A stretch of 64,000 nt of DNA from the NCBI RefSeq assembly GCF_000732195.1, contig NZ_JNNU01000002.1:682001-746000 (forward strand). The letters run 5' to 3'. Both the position numbers and the translations under genes were made by a program. The DNA is from Neorhizobium vignae (lineage in GTDB: Bacteria > Pseudomonadota > Alphaproteobacteria > Rhizobiales > Rhizobiaceae). Shown here piece by piece: positions 1 through 8,932 of this stretch. Below the pieces are notes generated by a model, which made no database searches, had not been told where the DNA came from, and saw only the letters and a program-made list of their open reading frames with translations. The number at the start of each line of letters is the position of its first letter. The stretch's first letter is position 1.

Positions 1-100
1 GCAGATTTGCCAAGCTCACACGCGAACGTGGGGACACTTTACGCAAACCTCCTGCCGGTTGTCGTTTGTCGCGTTGTTGCCCTTCTCCAACGGCAGCGTC

Positions 101-157
101 CGCCCTCATCCGGCTGCGTCCTGCGGACCCTTCTCCCCGTTTTTAGGGGGAGAAAGG
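101..157. repeat. RIME-like palindromic intergenic element
   Basis: This intergenic stretch downstream of xylA carries a CCTTCTCCCC arm (129-138) facing GGGGAGAAAGG (146-156), preceded by CCCTCATCCGGCTG. The arrangement resembles the RIME-type repeats known from rhizobial intergenic regions; I recognise it by pattern only. The rest of bases 1-178 shows no gene or site that I can support. Confidence 0.6.
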
Positions 158-178
158 CTAGGGTGACGGGCAATCCGC

Positions 179-1489
179 TCAAACGTAGCGATTGACGACG
201 TTTTCCAGGTATTCCTGGCGGCCGGACTTCGGTTCCGGGTTGATGTCCTGCTTCTCGACCCAGGAGGCGATGTCGTCGAGCTTGTATTCGCCGCGCAGCA
301 TCTTCTGGTATTCCGGGCTGTCCCACTTCTCGTAGCGGGCATCAAGCGGGGCCTTCAGCGCACCGTCGTCAAGCATCTTCGCCGCCGCCTTGATGCCACG
401 GGCGCAGCAATCCATGCCGCCGATATGGCCGATCAGCAGGTCCTCGGGATCGAGCGACTGGCGGCGCAGTTTCGCGTCGAAATTGGTGCCGCCGTTCTGG
501 AAGCCGCCGCCGGCGAGCACATGGTAATAGGCGAGCGCCATTTCCGGCACGTTGTTCGGGAACTGGTCGGTATCCCAGCCGGACTGCATGTCGTTGCGGT
601 TCATGTCGATCGAGCCGAAGATCCCGAAGGCGTTGGCCATGGCGATCTCGTGTTCGAAGGAATGGCCGGCGAGGATCGCATGACCCTGCTCGATATTGAC
701 CTTCACTTCCTTGTCCAGCCCGTGCTTCTGCAGGAACGCGTAGACGGTCGCGACGTCGTAGTCGTACTGGTGCTTGGTCGGCTCCTGCGGCTTCGGCTCG
801 ATCAGGATCGTGCCTTCAAAGCCGATCTTGTACTTGTATTCGACCACCAGATTGAGGAAGCGGCCCATCTGGTCGAGCTCGCGCGACAGGTCGGTGTTGA
901 GCAACGTCTCGTAACCCTCGCGGCCGCCCCACAGCACGTAGTTGGCGCCACCGAGCTTCTTGGTGGCATCGAGGCAGGTCTTCACCGTCGCGGCGGCAAA
1001 CGCAAAGACGTCCGGATCCGGATTGGTGGCGGCACCCGACATGTAGCGGCGGTTGGAGAACAGGTTCGCCGTGCCCCAGAGCAGCTTGACGCCGGTCTCG
1101 GCCTGCTTCTTTTCGAAATAGTCGACGATCTCGTTGAGGTTCTTCGTGTTTTCGGCAAAGTTACTGCCTTCCGGGCGCACGTCGGCATCGTGGAAGCAGT
1201 AGAAAGGCGCGCCGAGCAGCCGGAAGAATTCGAAGGCGACATCCGCCTTCATCTTCGCCGCTTCCATCGTGTCGGAGAACCACGGGCGCTGGAAGGTCTG
1301 GCCGCCGAAGGGATCGCCGCCCGGCCAGGTGAAGGTATGCCAGTAGGCGACGGCAAAGCGGAGGTGATCCTCCATGCGCTTGCCCGCGACGATCTCATCC
1401 GGGTTGTAGTGCCGGAAGGCGAGCGGATTGGTGCTGCCCGGGCCTTCGTATTTGATCTTCTGGATGTCTCCGAAAAAGCCTGTGCTCAT
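179..1489 (-). CDS. xylA: Xylose isomerase
   Basis: This cytosolic enzyme interconverts D-xylose and D-xylulose, the first step of xylose catabolism. The 436-residue product has the usual length of the proteobacterial class II enzyme. Catalytic His100 and Asp103 sit in [11 protein letters not shown], and metal-binding motifs include [13 protein letters not shown], the Glu/His-bearing NIEQGHA, and [17 protein letters not shown]. The ATG at 1489 is chosen because GGAGAACACCCC lies directly upstream; the frame stays open further upstream without a family match. It lies downstream of xylB on the same strand, separated by about 200 bases of palindromic elements, and both genes follow a LacI-type regulator, so shared xylose control is likely. 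Confidence 0.97.
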   Translation of the reverse strand: MSTGFFGDIQKIKYEGPGSTNPLAFRHYNPDEIVAGKRMEDHLRFAVAYWHTFTWPGGDPFGGQTFQRPWFSDTMEAAKMKADVAFEFFRLLGAPFYCFHDADVRPEGSNFAENTKNLNEIVDYFEKKQAETGVKLLWGTANLFSNRRYMSGAATNPDPDVFAFAAATVKTCLDATKKLGGANYVLWGGREGYETLLNTDLSRELDQMGRFLNLVVEYKYKIGFEGTILIEPKPQEPTKHQYDYDVATVYAFLQKHGLDKEVKVNIEQGHAILAGHSFEHEIAMANAFGIFGSIDMNRNDMQSGWDTDQFPNNVPEMALAYYHVLAGGGFQNGGTNFDAKLRRQSLDPEDLLIGHIGGMDCCARGIKAAAKMLDDGALKAPLDARYEKWDSPEYQKMLRGEYKLDDIASWVEKQDINPEPKSGRQEYLENVVNRYV

Positions 1490-1534
1490 GGGGTGTTCTC
1501 CTATCGAATAATTGAGAGTGCCAAAGATCCCCTT

Positions 1535-1660
1535 CTGCCTGCCGGCATCTCCCCCACAAGGGCGGGAGAACGCTGGTGGCACCGCCTTGCCCAATCGGAA
1601 AAGCGGAACTCGGGGCAATAAAGCCCCTCCCCCTTGTGGGGAGGGGTTGGGGAGGAGTTT
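1535..1660. repeat. Two palindromic elements between xylB and xylA
   Basis: The gap between the two xyl genes (1490-1687) contains two GC-rich palindromes. One runs from TCTCCCCC to GGCGGGAGA around 1547-1568; the other is CCCCTCCC with GGGAGGGG around 1624-1647. Both resemble the CTCCCCC/GGGGGAG intergenic repeats common in rhizobia. In the xylB-xylA transcript they would form hairpins between the two coding regions and could affect relative expression; that role is inference. Confidence 0.6.
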
Positions 1661-1687
1661 TTCAACACACCTCCAAGTGGAAGCTGT

Positions 1688-3142
1688 TCAATGCGCCAGC
1701 GACTTGATCGCCGGGTAGAGCGCCCGGTAGCGGGCGTATGCGGTCTCATAAGCCTCCGCCAGCCCGGAGACCGGCTCGATGGTCTCGTCCGTCCTCGGTG
1801 CCGAGCAGACGGAAAGCGGGTCCGCCCCCGTCGCCGCAATCAACCCCAGCCGTGCGGCGCCGAAGGCAGCTCCGAAATCGCCGTCGGCCGGAATATCCAC
1901 CGGCACGCCGAGAGAGGTGGCGATCGACTGCAGCCAGTAGCGCGAGCGCGAACCGCCGCCGATTGCGGTAACGCGGGAAATCGAGGTGCCGGCGGATTTC
2001 AGCGCTTCGAGATTGTCCCTGATCGCGAAGGTCACGCCTTCGAGCACCGCCTGGGTCAGTACCGCGCGGCTGCTCTCGTGTTCGAGGCCGATGAAGGCGC
2101 CGCGGATGGCCGCATCGTTATGCGGCGTGCGCTCGCCGGAAAGATAAGGCAGGAAGGTGACGCTGGAGGGAGCCTTCAGCGCATCGCCGAGTTCCTGGGT
2201 GAGTTCGGCGGCGGTCTTGGCCGTGATGTTGGAATACCAGTTGAGCGCGTCGGTCGCCGACAGGATGACGCCCATCTGGTGCCAGGTCTTCGGCAGCGCG
2301 TGGCAGAAGGCATGCACGGCGCTTTCCGGCTTCGGCAGGTAGGAGGCGTTGGCGGCAAACAGCACGCCGGACGTGCCGAGCGAGACGAAGGCGTGGCCCT
2401 CCGCGACCGTGCCCATGCCGCAGGCGGACGCCGCATTGTCCCCTGCCCCGCCGGCAATCACGACGCCTTCGGCCATGCCCCATTTGTAGGACAGTTCGCC
2501 GCGCAGCTTGCCGGCCTGTTCGGTGCCCTCGACCAGCGACGGCATCTGTTTTTCGTCAAGGCCGGTCGCGGCAAGCAGTTCGGGCGACCATTTGCGGGCA
2601 CCGGTATCGAGCCAGGACGTGCCGGCCGAATCCGACATTTCGGAAATATGCTCGCCGGTCAGCCAGAGGCGCAGATAATCCTTCGGTAGCAGCACCTTGG
2701 CGACCTTCGCGAAGATGTCCGGCTCGTTCTTGGCGACCCAGGCGAGCTTCGGGGCGGTGAAGCCCGGGAAGACGATATTGCCGGTGAGCTTGCGGAAGAT
2801 CGGGTTCGCATCGAGCGCTGCGGCTTCCACATGGGAACGGGTATCGTTCCAGAGGATGCAGGGGCGCAGCACCTTGTCTTCGGCATCGAGCAGCGTCGCG
2901 CCGTGCATCTGGCCGGAAAGCCCGATACCCTTCACCGCCCCGAGTTCTTTCGGGAACTTCGTCTTGAGACCGGCGACGGCCTCTTCGGTGGCGCGGATCC
3001 AGTGGGCAGGATCCTGCTCCGACCAGCCGGAATGCGGACGCGAGACGTCGAGCGAGCCGCTCGCCGAACCGATGATCTTCTGATCGCCGTCGATCAGCAT
3101 CGCCTTGACGCCCGAAGTGCCGAGATCGAGACCGAGATACAT
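1688..3142 (-). CDS. xylB: Xylulokinase
   Basis: This FGGY-family kinase phosphorylates D-xylulose to xylulose 5-phosphate, feeding the pentose phosphate pathway. The 484-residue protein begins with the phosphate-binding loop GLDLGTSGVKA, carries SGQMHG near residue 76, and has the likely catalytic base Asp235 in GGAGDNAASA. The C-terminal ATP-binding half has AIGGGSRSRYWLQ. The start at 3142 is preceded by AGGGAGTTGCACC. Only 22 bases separate it from the LacI regulator stop upstream, so the regulator, xylB and xylA are probably co-transcribed. Confidence 0.95.
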   Translation of the reverse strand: MYLGLDLGTSGVKAMLIDGDQKIIGSASGSLDVSRPHSGWSEQDPAHWIRATEEAVAGLKTKFPKELGAVKGIGLSGQMHGATLLDAEDKVLRPCILWNDTRSHVEAAALDANPIFRKLTGNIVFPGFTAPKLAWVAKNEPDIFAKVAKVLLPKDYLRLWLTGEHISEMSDSAGTSWLDTGARKWSPELLAATGLDEKQMPSLVEGTEQAGKLRGELSYKWGMAEGVVIAGGAGDNAASACGMGTVAEGHAFVSLGTSGVLFAANASYLPKPESAVHAFCHALPKTWHQMGVILSATDALNWYSNITAKTAAELTQELGDALKAPSSVTFLPYLSGERTPHNDAAIRGAFIGLEHESSRAVLTQAVLEGVTFAIRDNLEALKSAGTSISRVTAIGGGSRSRYWLQSIATSLGVPVDIPADGDFGAAFGAARLGLIAATGADPLSVCSAPRTDETIEPVSGLAEAYETAYARYRALYPAIKSLAH

Positions 3143-3164
3143 GGTGCAACTCCCTCTTCTGCCT

Positions 3165-4205
3165 TCAGGGCAGATTGTCTTTCAGAAAAATGTCGATGCG
3201 GATGCGTTCCTGCGCTGCGAGCACCGGCAGTCCGTCGGCCTTGGCCTTCAGCACGCGGATGGCGCTGCGGACTTCGTGGCCCGCATCCTGGTTCAGCACC
3301 GCGTCGATGACCCCGTCGGCAAGTGCCGCACGGGTCGAGGCGGTCAGTTCGTGGGCGATGACGAGCGGCCGGCGGACAGCGCCCGCCTTCTGTAGCGCGC
3401 GGATGAGGCCGCGATTGCCGGCGCCGAGACTGTAGATGCCGGCGATGTCCGCATTGCGGCGCAGCGCCTCCGACACCATCGCCTCGGACAGCGCCGGATC
3501 GTCGCGGCCTTCGAGGACGGGCAGAATATGGACGTTCGGATAGGCGTGCGCGATGACGGTCGAAAACCCTTCGAGCCGCTCGCGATGGTCGCGCACCAGC
3601 ATGGAACCGGCAAGCACCGCGACGGTCGCCCCCCGTTCGTCCATCAGGGGGCCGCTGAGGAACCGTCCCATCAGGCTGCCGGCGGTGCGGCCGGCCGCGA
3701 TATTGTCGATGCCCGCATAATGATCGCGGGAGGAATCCGGCAGATCCGACACGAGCGTCACCATCGGGATTCCGGCCTCGCTGAGGCGGCGGGCAGCAGC
3801 GCGGACTTCCGGCGCGTCGATGGCGACGAAGGCGACCCCGGCCGGCTTTTCGGCGAGCACGGTTTCGAGGGCGGTAACCAGCGCGCCCGGATCGAAGGGC
3901 GGCACGTCGACAATGCGAATGTCGGTGCGCTCGGAACTGGAGCGGGCAACGGCGCCGCGCACTTCCTCGTGCAGGCCGATCATGAACGAGTTGTCGTTGG
4001 CCGGCAGGATGAAGACGAAGGAATAGGTGCGGCTTTTGGCAAGATTGGCGGCAGCGAGATCGCGCACATAACCGAGCGACGTGATCGCGTCTTCGACCTT
4101 GCCGCGGGTGACGGAGCGCACGCCCGGCCGGCCGTTGAGAACCCGGTCGACTGTCGCAAGGCTGACGCCCGCAATCTTCGCGATGTCGTGGACAGTGGGC
4201 TTCAT
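3165..4205 (-). CDS. LacI-family transcriptional regulator
   Basis: This DNA-binding regulator probably controls the xylose genes that follow it. The 346-residue protein starts with a LacI helix-turn-helix (VHDIAKIAGVSLATVDRVLNGR, roughly residues 5-26, split here only for description) and a hinge, followed by a periplasmic-binding-protein-like sensor domain to about residue 340. The ATG at 4205 is chosen because the HTH begins immediately after it and GGAGGAATTC precedes it; an upstream in-frame extension has no family counterpart. It ends 22 bases before xylB on the same strand. The ligand is not shown by the sequence; xylose is inferred from neighbours. Confidence 0.9.
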   Translation of the reverse strand: MKPTVHDIAKIAGVSLATVDRVLNGRPGVRSVTRGKVEDAITSLGYVRDLAAANLAKSRTYSFVFILPANDNSFMIGLHEEVRGAVARSSSERTDIRIVDVPPFDPGALVTALETVLAEKPAGVAFVAIDAPEVRAAARRLSEAGIPMVTLVSDLPDSSRDHYAGIDNIAAGRTAGSLMGRFLSGPLMDERGATVAVLAGSMLVRDHRERLEGFSTVIAHAYPNVHILPVLEGRDDPALSEAMVSEALRRNADIAGIYSLGAGNRGLIRALQKAGAVRRPLVIAHELTASTRAALADGVIDAVLNQDAGHEVRSAIRVLKAKADGLPVLAAQERIRIDIFLKDNLP

Positions 4206-4238
4206 GAATTCCTCCGCCGACCGTGTTAGCGGAAATCC

Positions 4239-4269
4239 TGAGGTACGTAAATCAAAATTTGAGGTACGT
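4239..4269. promoter_or_regulatory. Tandem TGAGGTACGT repeats upstream of the LacI gene
   Basis: Two identical 10-base words, TGAGGTACGT, lie at 4239-4248 and 4260-4269, 21 bases apart start to start, which is about two helical turns. They sit 34-64 bases upstream of the LacI start. They are candidate binding sites for the regulator or another factor acting on the lacI-xylB-xylA transcript; no binding data are implied. Confidence 0.45.
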
Positions 4270-4349
4270 GTTTCACCGAAGCTCGAACACCCAAAGAAAA
4301 AGGCCGTCACTTGCGTGGCGGCCCCTTTCCCGGCGGTGGAATGCTGCAA

Positions 4350-5942
4350 TCAATGCCCTCCGCCTCCGGCGCCCGCAGGGCGGGCCGGCTTGGCGATCAG
4401 GAAGACGAAGAAGATCAGGCTGCCGAACAGCCCCGTCAGGATGAAGAAGACATCCATGAAGGAAAGCAGCAATGCCTGCTGGGTGATGATTCCGGAGAGC
4501 TTCTGCAGCGCGACGGCGCTGCCGTCGAGGCCGAAGGAATTATAGTTGGCGCCGACGCTGTCGAGCCAGTTCATGGCAGCCGGATTGCCGTAGTTGACGT
4601 GTTCGGAAAGCCGGGCGTAGTGCTCGTCGGAACGTTGGGTCAGCGCGGTGTTGATGACGGCGAGGCCGACCGCACCGCCGAGGTTGCGGGTCAGATTGAA
4701 AAGGCCGGACGCGCCCTGGATGCGCTGCGGCGCAAGCGTCCCGAGCGCGATATTGCTGATCGGCACCATGCACATCATCATCCCGAACCCGCGCAGGATC
4801 TGTGGCAGAAGCAGCTCGTAGAAATCCCAGTCGGCCGTGATGCCGGTCATCAGGTATGTGCCCATGGCAAACGAGCCGAAACCGACGGCCATCAGGATGC
4901 GCAGATCGACACTGTTCGACAGCCGCCCGACGAGCGGCGCCGAGACGAACATGGCGATGCCGGAAACGAACATCGTCTCTCCGATCATCAGCGAGTCGTA
5001 GTGGCGGACGCGACCGAGATAGAGCGGGTAGAGATAGGTGAGCCCGTAGAGCCCGACGCCCATGATGAAGGAGAACAGAGAGCCGAAGGCGAAATTGGCG
5101 TTGCCGAAGGCCCTGAGATCGACGATGGGGAACTCGACCTTGAAGGCACGCCAGAAGAACACCACGGCGCCGATGACGATGAAAACGGTGCCGATGACGA
5201 TCTTGTCGTCGCTGAACCAGTCCTTGTTGTTGCCCTCTTCCAGCACGTATTCCAGCGCGCCGAGGAAGACAGCCATGGAGGCGAGCCCCCACCAGTCGAA
5301 CTTCTTCATCAGCTGCAGCTGTGGCTTGTCGAAGTCGATCAGCGTGAAGGTGACGACGGTGACGATGATGCCGGGGATGACGTTGACCAGAAACAGCCAA
5401 TGCCAGGAGAAGGAATTGGAAAGGTAACCGCCGACGGTCGGGCCGATCGTCGGGGCAAGCGTCGCGACGAGGCCGATGATCGGCGACACGATGCTGCGCT
5501 TCGACGGCGGGAAGATGGTGAAGGCCGCCGCGAAAACCGAAGGGATCATGCCGCCGCCGATGAAGCCCTGGATGGCACGATAGACGATCATCTCGTCGAT
5601 ATTCGTGGCAGTGGCACAAAGGATGCTGGCCAGCGTGAAGCCCGCCGCGCACATGGAGAACAGGATGCGCGTCGACATGATGCGGGCAAGAGTGCCCGAC
5701 AGCGGGATCATGATCACTTCGGCGATCAGGTAGGAGGTCTGCACCCAGGCGATTTCATCAGAGCCGGCGGAAAGGCCGGCCTGGATTTCCGCGAGCGATG
5801 CCGAGACGATCTGGATGTCGAGGATCGACATGAACATTCCGAAGACCATCGCGAAGAAGGCGATGAGCTTGCGTCTGTCCATCGGCTGGTCGGCCGGCAT
5901 CGCCATAGGGGGCGTACCCGCCGTGGCCGTTGCTCCTGCCAT
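4350..5942 (-). CDS. EmrB/QacA-type DHA2 multidrug efflux permease
   Basis: This inner-membrane drug:proton antiporter of the major facilitator superfamily exports toxic compounds, working with the membrane fusion protein encoded just upstream. The 530-residue length and about 14 hydrophobic segments fit the DHA2 family. The first segment contains FGMFMSILDIQIVSASL, and WVQTSYLIAEVIMIPLSG follows as expected. The start follows AAGGAGAAGCGGCC. It lies 21 bases after the EmrA-like gene on the same strand, so the two form an operon, divergent from a TetR regulator with matching palindromes. The substrate cannot be read from sequence. Confidence 0.92.
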   Translation of the reverse strand: MAGATATAGTPPMAMPADQPMDRRKLIAFFAMVFGMFMSILDIQIVSASLAEIQAGLSAGSDEIAWVQTSYLIAEVIMIPLSGTLARIMSTRILFSMCAAGFTLASILCATATNIDEMIVYRAIQGFIGGGMIPSVFAAAFTIFPPSKRSIVSPIIGLVATLAPTIGPTVGGYLSNSFSWHWLFLVNVIPGIIVTVVTFTLIDFDKPQLQLMKKFDWWGLASMAVFLGALEYVLEEGNNKDWFSDDKIVIGTVFIVIGAVVFFWRAFKVEFPIVDLRAFGNANFAFGSLFSFIMGVGLYGLTYLYPLYLGRVRHYDSLMIGETMFVSGIAMFVSAPLVGRLSNSVDLRILMAVGFGSFAMGTYLMTGITADWDFYELLLPQILRGFGMMMCMVPISNIALGTLAPQRIQGASGLFNLTRNLGGAVGLAVINTALTQRSDEHYARLSEHVNYGNPAAMNWLDSVGANYNSFGLDGSAVALQKLSGIITQQALLLSFMDVFFILTGLFGSLIFFVFLIAKPARPAGAGGGGH

Positions 5943-5963
5943 GGCCGCTTCTCCTTGGTTCTC

Positions 5964-7178
5964 TTACTTGGCAGCGACGGCGCTGATCCCGGGCGCGGTG
6001 CGGGTGTCGACGTCGACGACGACGCTCAGGCCGGCGCGAAGGCGCTGGCGCTCGAGGTCTTCCTTGGGGATCGAGATGCGAACCGGAACGCGCTGCACGA
6101 CCTTGGTGAAGTTGCCGGTCGCGTTTTCCGGCGGCAGCATCGAGAAGACGGCACCCGAAGCCGGCGCGATCGACACCACCGTGCCGGTGATGTTGTGATC
6201 CTCATAGGCATCCACATGCACGCGGACCTTGGAACCCGGCTGCAGGTTGCCGAGCTGTGTCTCCTTGAAATTCGCCTCGATATAGAGCTCGGTCAGCGGC
6301 ACCAGCGACGCGAGCCGCTTGCCGGTCGAGACGAGGTCGCCCGTCTGGACCGAGAGGTTACCGATGACGCCGTCATAGGGCGCCTTCAGGATCGTGAAGT
6401 TCAAGTCGCGCTGAGCCTGGTCGCGGGCGAGTTCCTGGGTATGGATTGTATTGACCGCTTCGTCGCGCTGCGCATGCAGGAGGCCGATATTGGCCTGGGC
6501 CGACGCGACGGCCGCCTGGCCGGCGACGAGATTGGCACGGGCCTGTTCGAGCGCGATCTCGGCGGTGTCGAGAGAAGCTGCCGTGCCGACCGCGCTTTGC
6601 TGCAGACTGCTGGCCCGCTTCTGATTGATCTCTGCGCCGCGAACGGCCGCCTCGAGAGCGCCCTGCTGCGCCTGGGCCTGCTTGACCGAAGCTTCACCGC
6701 CGATGATCTGCGCATCGATGCGGGACACGGCAAGATTGGCCGACTCGATGGCGGCCTGCGCCTTGCGCAGCGCCAGCTGATAGTCGCCGTCGTCGAGCGT
6801 CACCAGCGGATCGCCTGCCTTGACGGCCTGGTTCTCGACGACGTTGACCTTGGCGACGTAACCGGAAACCTTCGGCGAAATCACCGCAATATCGCCTTCG
6901 ACATACGCGTCGTCGGTGGAAACCAGGAACCGACCATCGATCCACCAGTTGTAACCATACCAGCCAGCGCCTCCGAGGAGGGCAAGCGCAATGACAGGCA
7001 ACAGCAGACCGCGACGTTTCTTCTTTTCGGGCGCCTCGGCGACCGCGGGGGCCGCAATCGCCTCGGCAGCCGCAGGCTGTTCCGCAGCCGGGGAGCCTTT
7101 GCGGGCCTCGGCCTTGGGAAGGTCAGCATTTTCCGTCGTCACGGCGCGCAATGCGCCGGAATTCTGAGAGGACGTCAT
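5964..7178 (-). CDS. EmrA/HlyD-family membrane fusion protein
   Basis: This periplasmic adaptor bridges the inner-membrane EmrB-like permease to an outer-membrane channel. The 404-residue protein has an Ala/Glu-rich cytoplasmic tail, one membrane anchor at about 57-79, then a biotinyl-lipoyl-like segment (SPKVSGYVAKVNV), a long coiled-coil hairpin around residues 135-235, and a C-terminal beta-barrel ending near residue 400. The ribosome binding site before 7178 is weak. It is the first gene of the efflux operon, divergent from the TetR gene; the shared 135-base interval holds two TetR-type palindromes. Confidence 0.92.
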   Translation of the reverse strand: MTSSQNSGALRAVTTENADLPKAEARKGSPAAEQPAAAEAIAAPAVAEAPEKKKRRGLLLPVIALALLGGAGWYGYNWWIDGRFLVSTDDAYVEGDIAVISPKVSGYVAKVNVVENQAVKAGDPLVTLDDGDYQLALRKAQAAIESANLAVSRIDAQIIGGEASVKQAQAQQGALEAAVRGAEINQKRASSLQQSAVGTAASLDTAEIALEQARANLVAGQAAVASAQANIGLLHAQRDEAVNTIHTQELARDQAQRDLNFTILKAPYDGVIGNLSVQTGDLVSTGKRLASLVPLTELYIEANFKETQLGNLQPGSKVRVHVDAYEDHNITGTVVSIAPASGAVFSMLPPENATGNFTKVVQRVPVRISIPKEDLERQRLRAGLSVVVDVDTRTAPGISAVAAK

Positions 7179-7212
7179 CTTCTATCTACCGTCTTGGGAG
7201 CGTCTTATTCCA

Positions 7213-7230
7213 TCGAACCGATCGGTTCAG
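7213..7230. promoter_or_regulatory. TetR-type operator 1 (efflux/regulator interval)
   Basis: A perfect 14-base palindrome, GAACCGATCGGTTC, occupies 7215-7228, flanked by TC and AG. It lies close to the start of the EmrA-like gene and shares its half-site with the second palindrome 60 bases away. This is a likely binding site for the adjacent TetR protein, repressing the efflux operon. Confidence 0.75.
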
Positions 7231-7235
7231 CGAGC

Positions 7236-7264
7236 TTGACATAGACCCATCGATGACACATATC
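7236..7264 (+). promoter_or_regulatory. Candidate promoter for the TetR gene
   Basis: TTGACA at 7236-7241 is a consensus -35 box. A weak -10 candidate (ACATAT or CATATC) follows 16-17 bases later at 7258-7264. It is placed between the two palindromic operators, which would allow autoregulation. Confidence 0.4.
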
Positions 7265-7272
7265 AAGAGCAA

Positions 7273-7290
7273 TCGAACCGCTCGGTTCGA
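7273..7290. promoter_or_regulatory. TetR-type operator 2 (efflux/regulator interval)
   Basis: TCGAACCG-CT-CGGTTCGA is an 18-base site with perfect 8-base arms. It repeats the CGAACCG/CGGTTC half-sites of operator 1 at a 60-base interval and lies 24 bases before the TetR start codon, consistent with autoregulation. Confidence 0.75.
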
Positions 7291-7313
7291 AAAGGTTAAA
7301 AAAGGGCATCGAA

Positions 7314-8015
7314 ATGGCCAGGCAGACAAGGAAACTGGAAAGATCCGATCCGGTTCCCGCAGGACGTTTCGCAGCGGGCGAGGACCCGGCGAAACGGGAA
7401 CAGATTATCGACGGCGCGAAACGCGTCTTCATGAAGCTCGGCTTCGACGCCGCAAGCATGAACGACATCACCCGCGAAGCGGGCGTTTCGAAGGGGACGA
7501 TCTACGTCTACTTCCAGAACAAGGAAGACCTCTTCGGCGCTATCATCGCACGTGAGCGCGAACGGATCACGCTGCGTATGCGCGACATTCTCGCCGGCAG
7601 TGAGGAAGTCGAGGACGGTCTCTACCGCTTCGGCATGGGGTTTGCGACGCATATCACCGCATCGCAGGTAATAGAGGCGATGCGCATCGTGATCGGCGTC
7701 GTCGATCGGATGCCGAGTGTCTGCCGGCACTTCTTCAACTCGCCGTCCCAAAACGTCCGCACGGTGCTCGATGACTTCATCAAGCGTCACGTCGCCCTCG
7801 GCAATCTCAAGGTGGAGGATACGGATCTCGCAGCCCGTCAATTCATCGACATGGCGAGCGGCACCTTCTTCAAGCTCCGCCTTTTCGGCGACCTCGACGA
7901 CGTACCGCCGTTCAGCGAGATCGACCGCGTCGTGACGGGCGCGATCCGGGTCTTCATGGCAGCCTATGGCGTCCATGACAATTCCGTGACCGCAAAAACG
8001 AAAGAACACGCCTGA
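7314..8015 (+). CDS. TetR-family transcriptional regulator of efflux genes
   Basis: This 233-residue repressor has a typical TetR helix-turn-helix at about residues 26-75 (ITREAGVSKGTIYVYFQNKE) and an all-helical ligand-binding C-terminal half. The ATG at 7314 is preceded by AAGGGCATCGAA. It is divergent from the EmrAB-like operon, and two palindromes with the same half-site lie between them, so it most likely represses both the pump and itself until a substrate binds. The inducer is unknown. Confidence 0.92.
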   Translation: MARQTRKLERSDPVPAGRFAAGEDPAKREQIIDGAKRVFMKLGFDAASMNDITREAGVSKGTIYVYFQNKEDLFGAIIARERERITLRMRDILAGSEEVEDGLYRFGMGFATHITASQVIEAMRIVIGVVDRMPSVCRHFFNSPSQNVRTVLDDFIKRHVALGNLKVEDTDLAARQFIDMASGTFFKLRLFGDLDDVPPFSEIDRVVTGAIRVFMAAYGVHDNSVTAKTKEHA

Positions 8016-8019
8016 TTTC

Positions 8020-8042
8020 AGGAGGTTGTAGCGCAACCTCCT
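8020..8042 (+). terminator. Candidate terminator after the TetR gene
   Basis: A hairpin with AGGAGGTTG (8020-8028) and CAACCTCCT (8034-8042) around the loop TAGCG lies just after the stop codon and is followed by CTTGTCTT. The U-tract is weak, so termination is only probable. Confidence 0.5.
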
Positions 8043-8113
8043 CTTGTCTTCCGCGCATCAATCCTTAAATCGGTGAGGCAATTACGCCTTGCGATTGAAA
8101 GAAGGGAACATTG

Positions 8114-8878
8114 ATGCAGGATATCGTCGTGCTGGTTCAGGATCCGGCCGCCTGGGTGGCACTTATCACCCTCGTCGTCATGGAAGTCGTGCTCGGCATC
8201 GACAACCTCATCTTCATCTCCATCCTCACCAACAAGCTGCCGCCCGAAAGCCGTGAGCGTGCCCGCAAGATCGGCATCGGCCTGGCACTCGTCATGCGCC
8301 TCGCCCTGCTCGGCACCGTCGCCTGGATCGTCCAGCTTACCAACCCGATCTTCGAGGCCTTCGGCCACGGCTTCTCGTGGAAGGATCTGATCCTGATCGC
8401 CGGCGGCCTTTTCCTAGTATGGAAGGCGACCAAGGAAATCCATCACTCCGTCGATGTCGACGACCACAAGGAAGACCTGGTCGGCGCCGGCAAGGAAGTG
8501 GTCCGGATGAGCTTTGCATCTGCGATCGGCCAGATCCTTCTGCTCGACCTCGTCTTCTCGGTCGACAGCATCATCACCGCCGTCGGCATGACGCCGCATC
8601 TGCCGATCATGGTGGTCGCCGTTGTCGCCGCCGTCACCGTCATGCTGATCGCCGCCACCCCGCTTGCAAACTTCATCGAGAAAAACCCGACCATCGTCAT
8701 GCTGGCGCTCGCCTTCCTGCTGATGATCGGCGGCACCCTGATCGTCGAAGGTTTTGGCGTGCATGTGCCCAAGGGCTACATCTACGCCGCCATGGCCTTT
8801 TCTGCCGGCGTCGAAGTGCTCAACATGGTGTCGCGCAACGCCCGCAAGAAAAAGAAGGGCGGCGGAACGCTGCATTGA
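8114..8878 (+). CDS. TerC-family integral membrane protein
   Basis: This 254-residue inner-membrane protein belongs to the TerC family, linked in other bacteria to tellurite resistance or metal-ion (especially manganese) export. About seven hydrophobic segments are visible. The two acidic family motifs in membrane segments are present: Glu24/Asp30 in [11 protein letters not shown] and Asp145/Asp151 in [10 protein letters not shown]. The ATG at 8114 follows GAAGGGAACATTG; a TTG directly before it is possible but less likely. I see no manganese riboswitch in the short leader. The substrate is inferred only from the family. Confidence 0.9.
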   Translation: MQDIVVLVQDPAAWVALITLVVMEVVLGIDNLIFISILTNKLPPESRERARKIGIGLALVMRLALLGTVAWIVQLTNPIFEAFGHGFSWKDLILIAGGLFLVWKATKEIHHSVDVDDHKEDLVGAGKEVVRMSFASAIGQILLLDLVFSVDSIITAVGMTPHLPIMVVAVVAAVTVMLIAATPLANFIEKNPTIVMLALAFLLMIGGTLIVEGFGVHVPKGYIYAAMAFSAGVEVLNMVSRNARKKKKGGGTLH

Positions 8879-8890
8879 TCTTCATGCATC

Positions 8891-8914
8891 AAGGGCGCCT
8901 CGCGGCGCCCTTTT
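8891..8914 (+). terminator. Rho-independent terminator after the TerC gene
   Basis: AAGGGCGCC, the tetraloop TCGC and GGCGCCCTT form a strong hairpin followed by TTTTC immediately downstream of the TerC-like gene. Confidence 0.8.
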
Positions 8915-8932
8915 CATTTGCTTGCTGCGTTC

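Noticed and set aside
4311..7244. Long plus-strand open frame (about 977 codons) opposite the EmrAB-like genes
   Set aside because: It is antisense to two clear efflux genes, spans their intergenic gap and has no recognisable domain.
8043..8113. Possible manganese (yybP-ykoY) riboswitch in the TerC leader
   Set aside because: The leader is short and I could not find the conserved loop sequences of that riboswitch.
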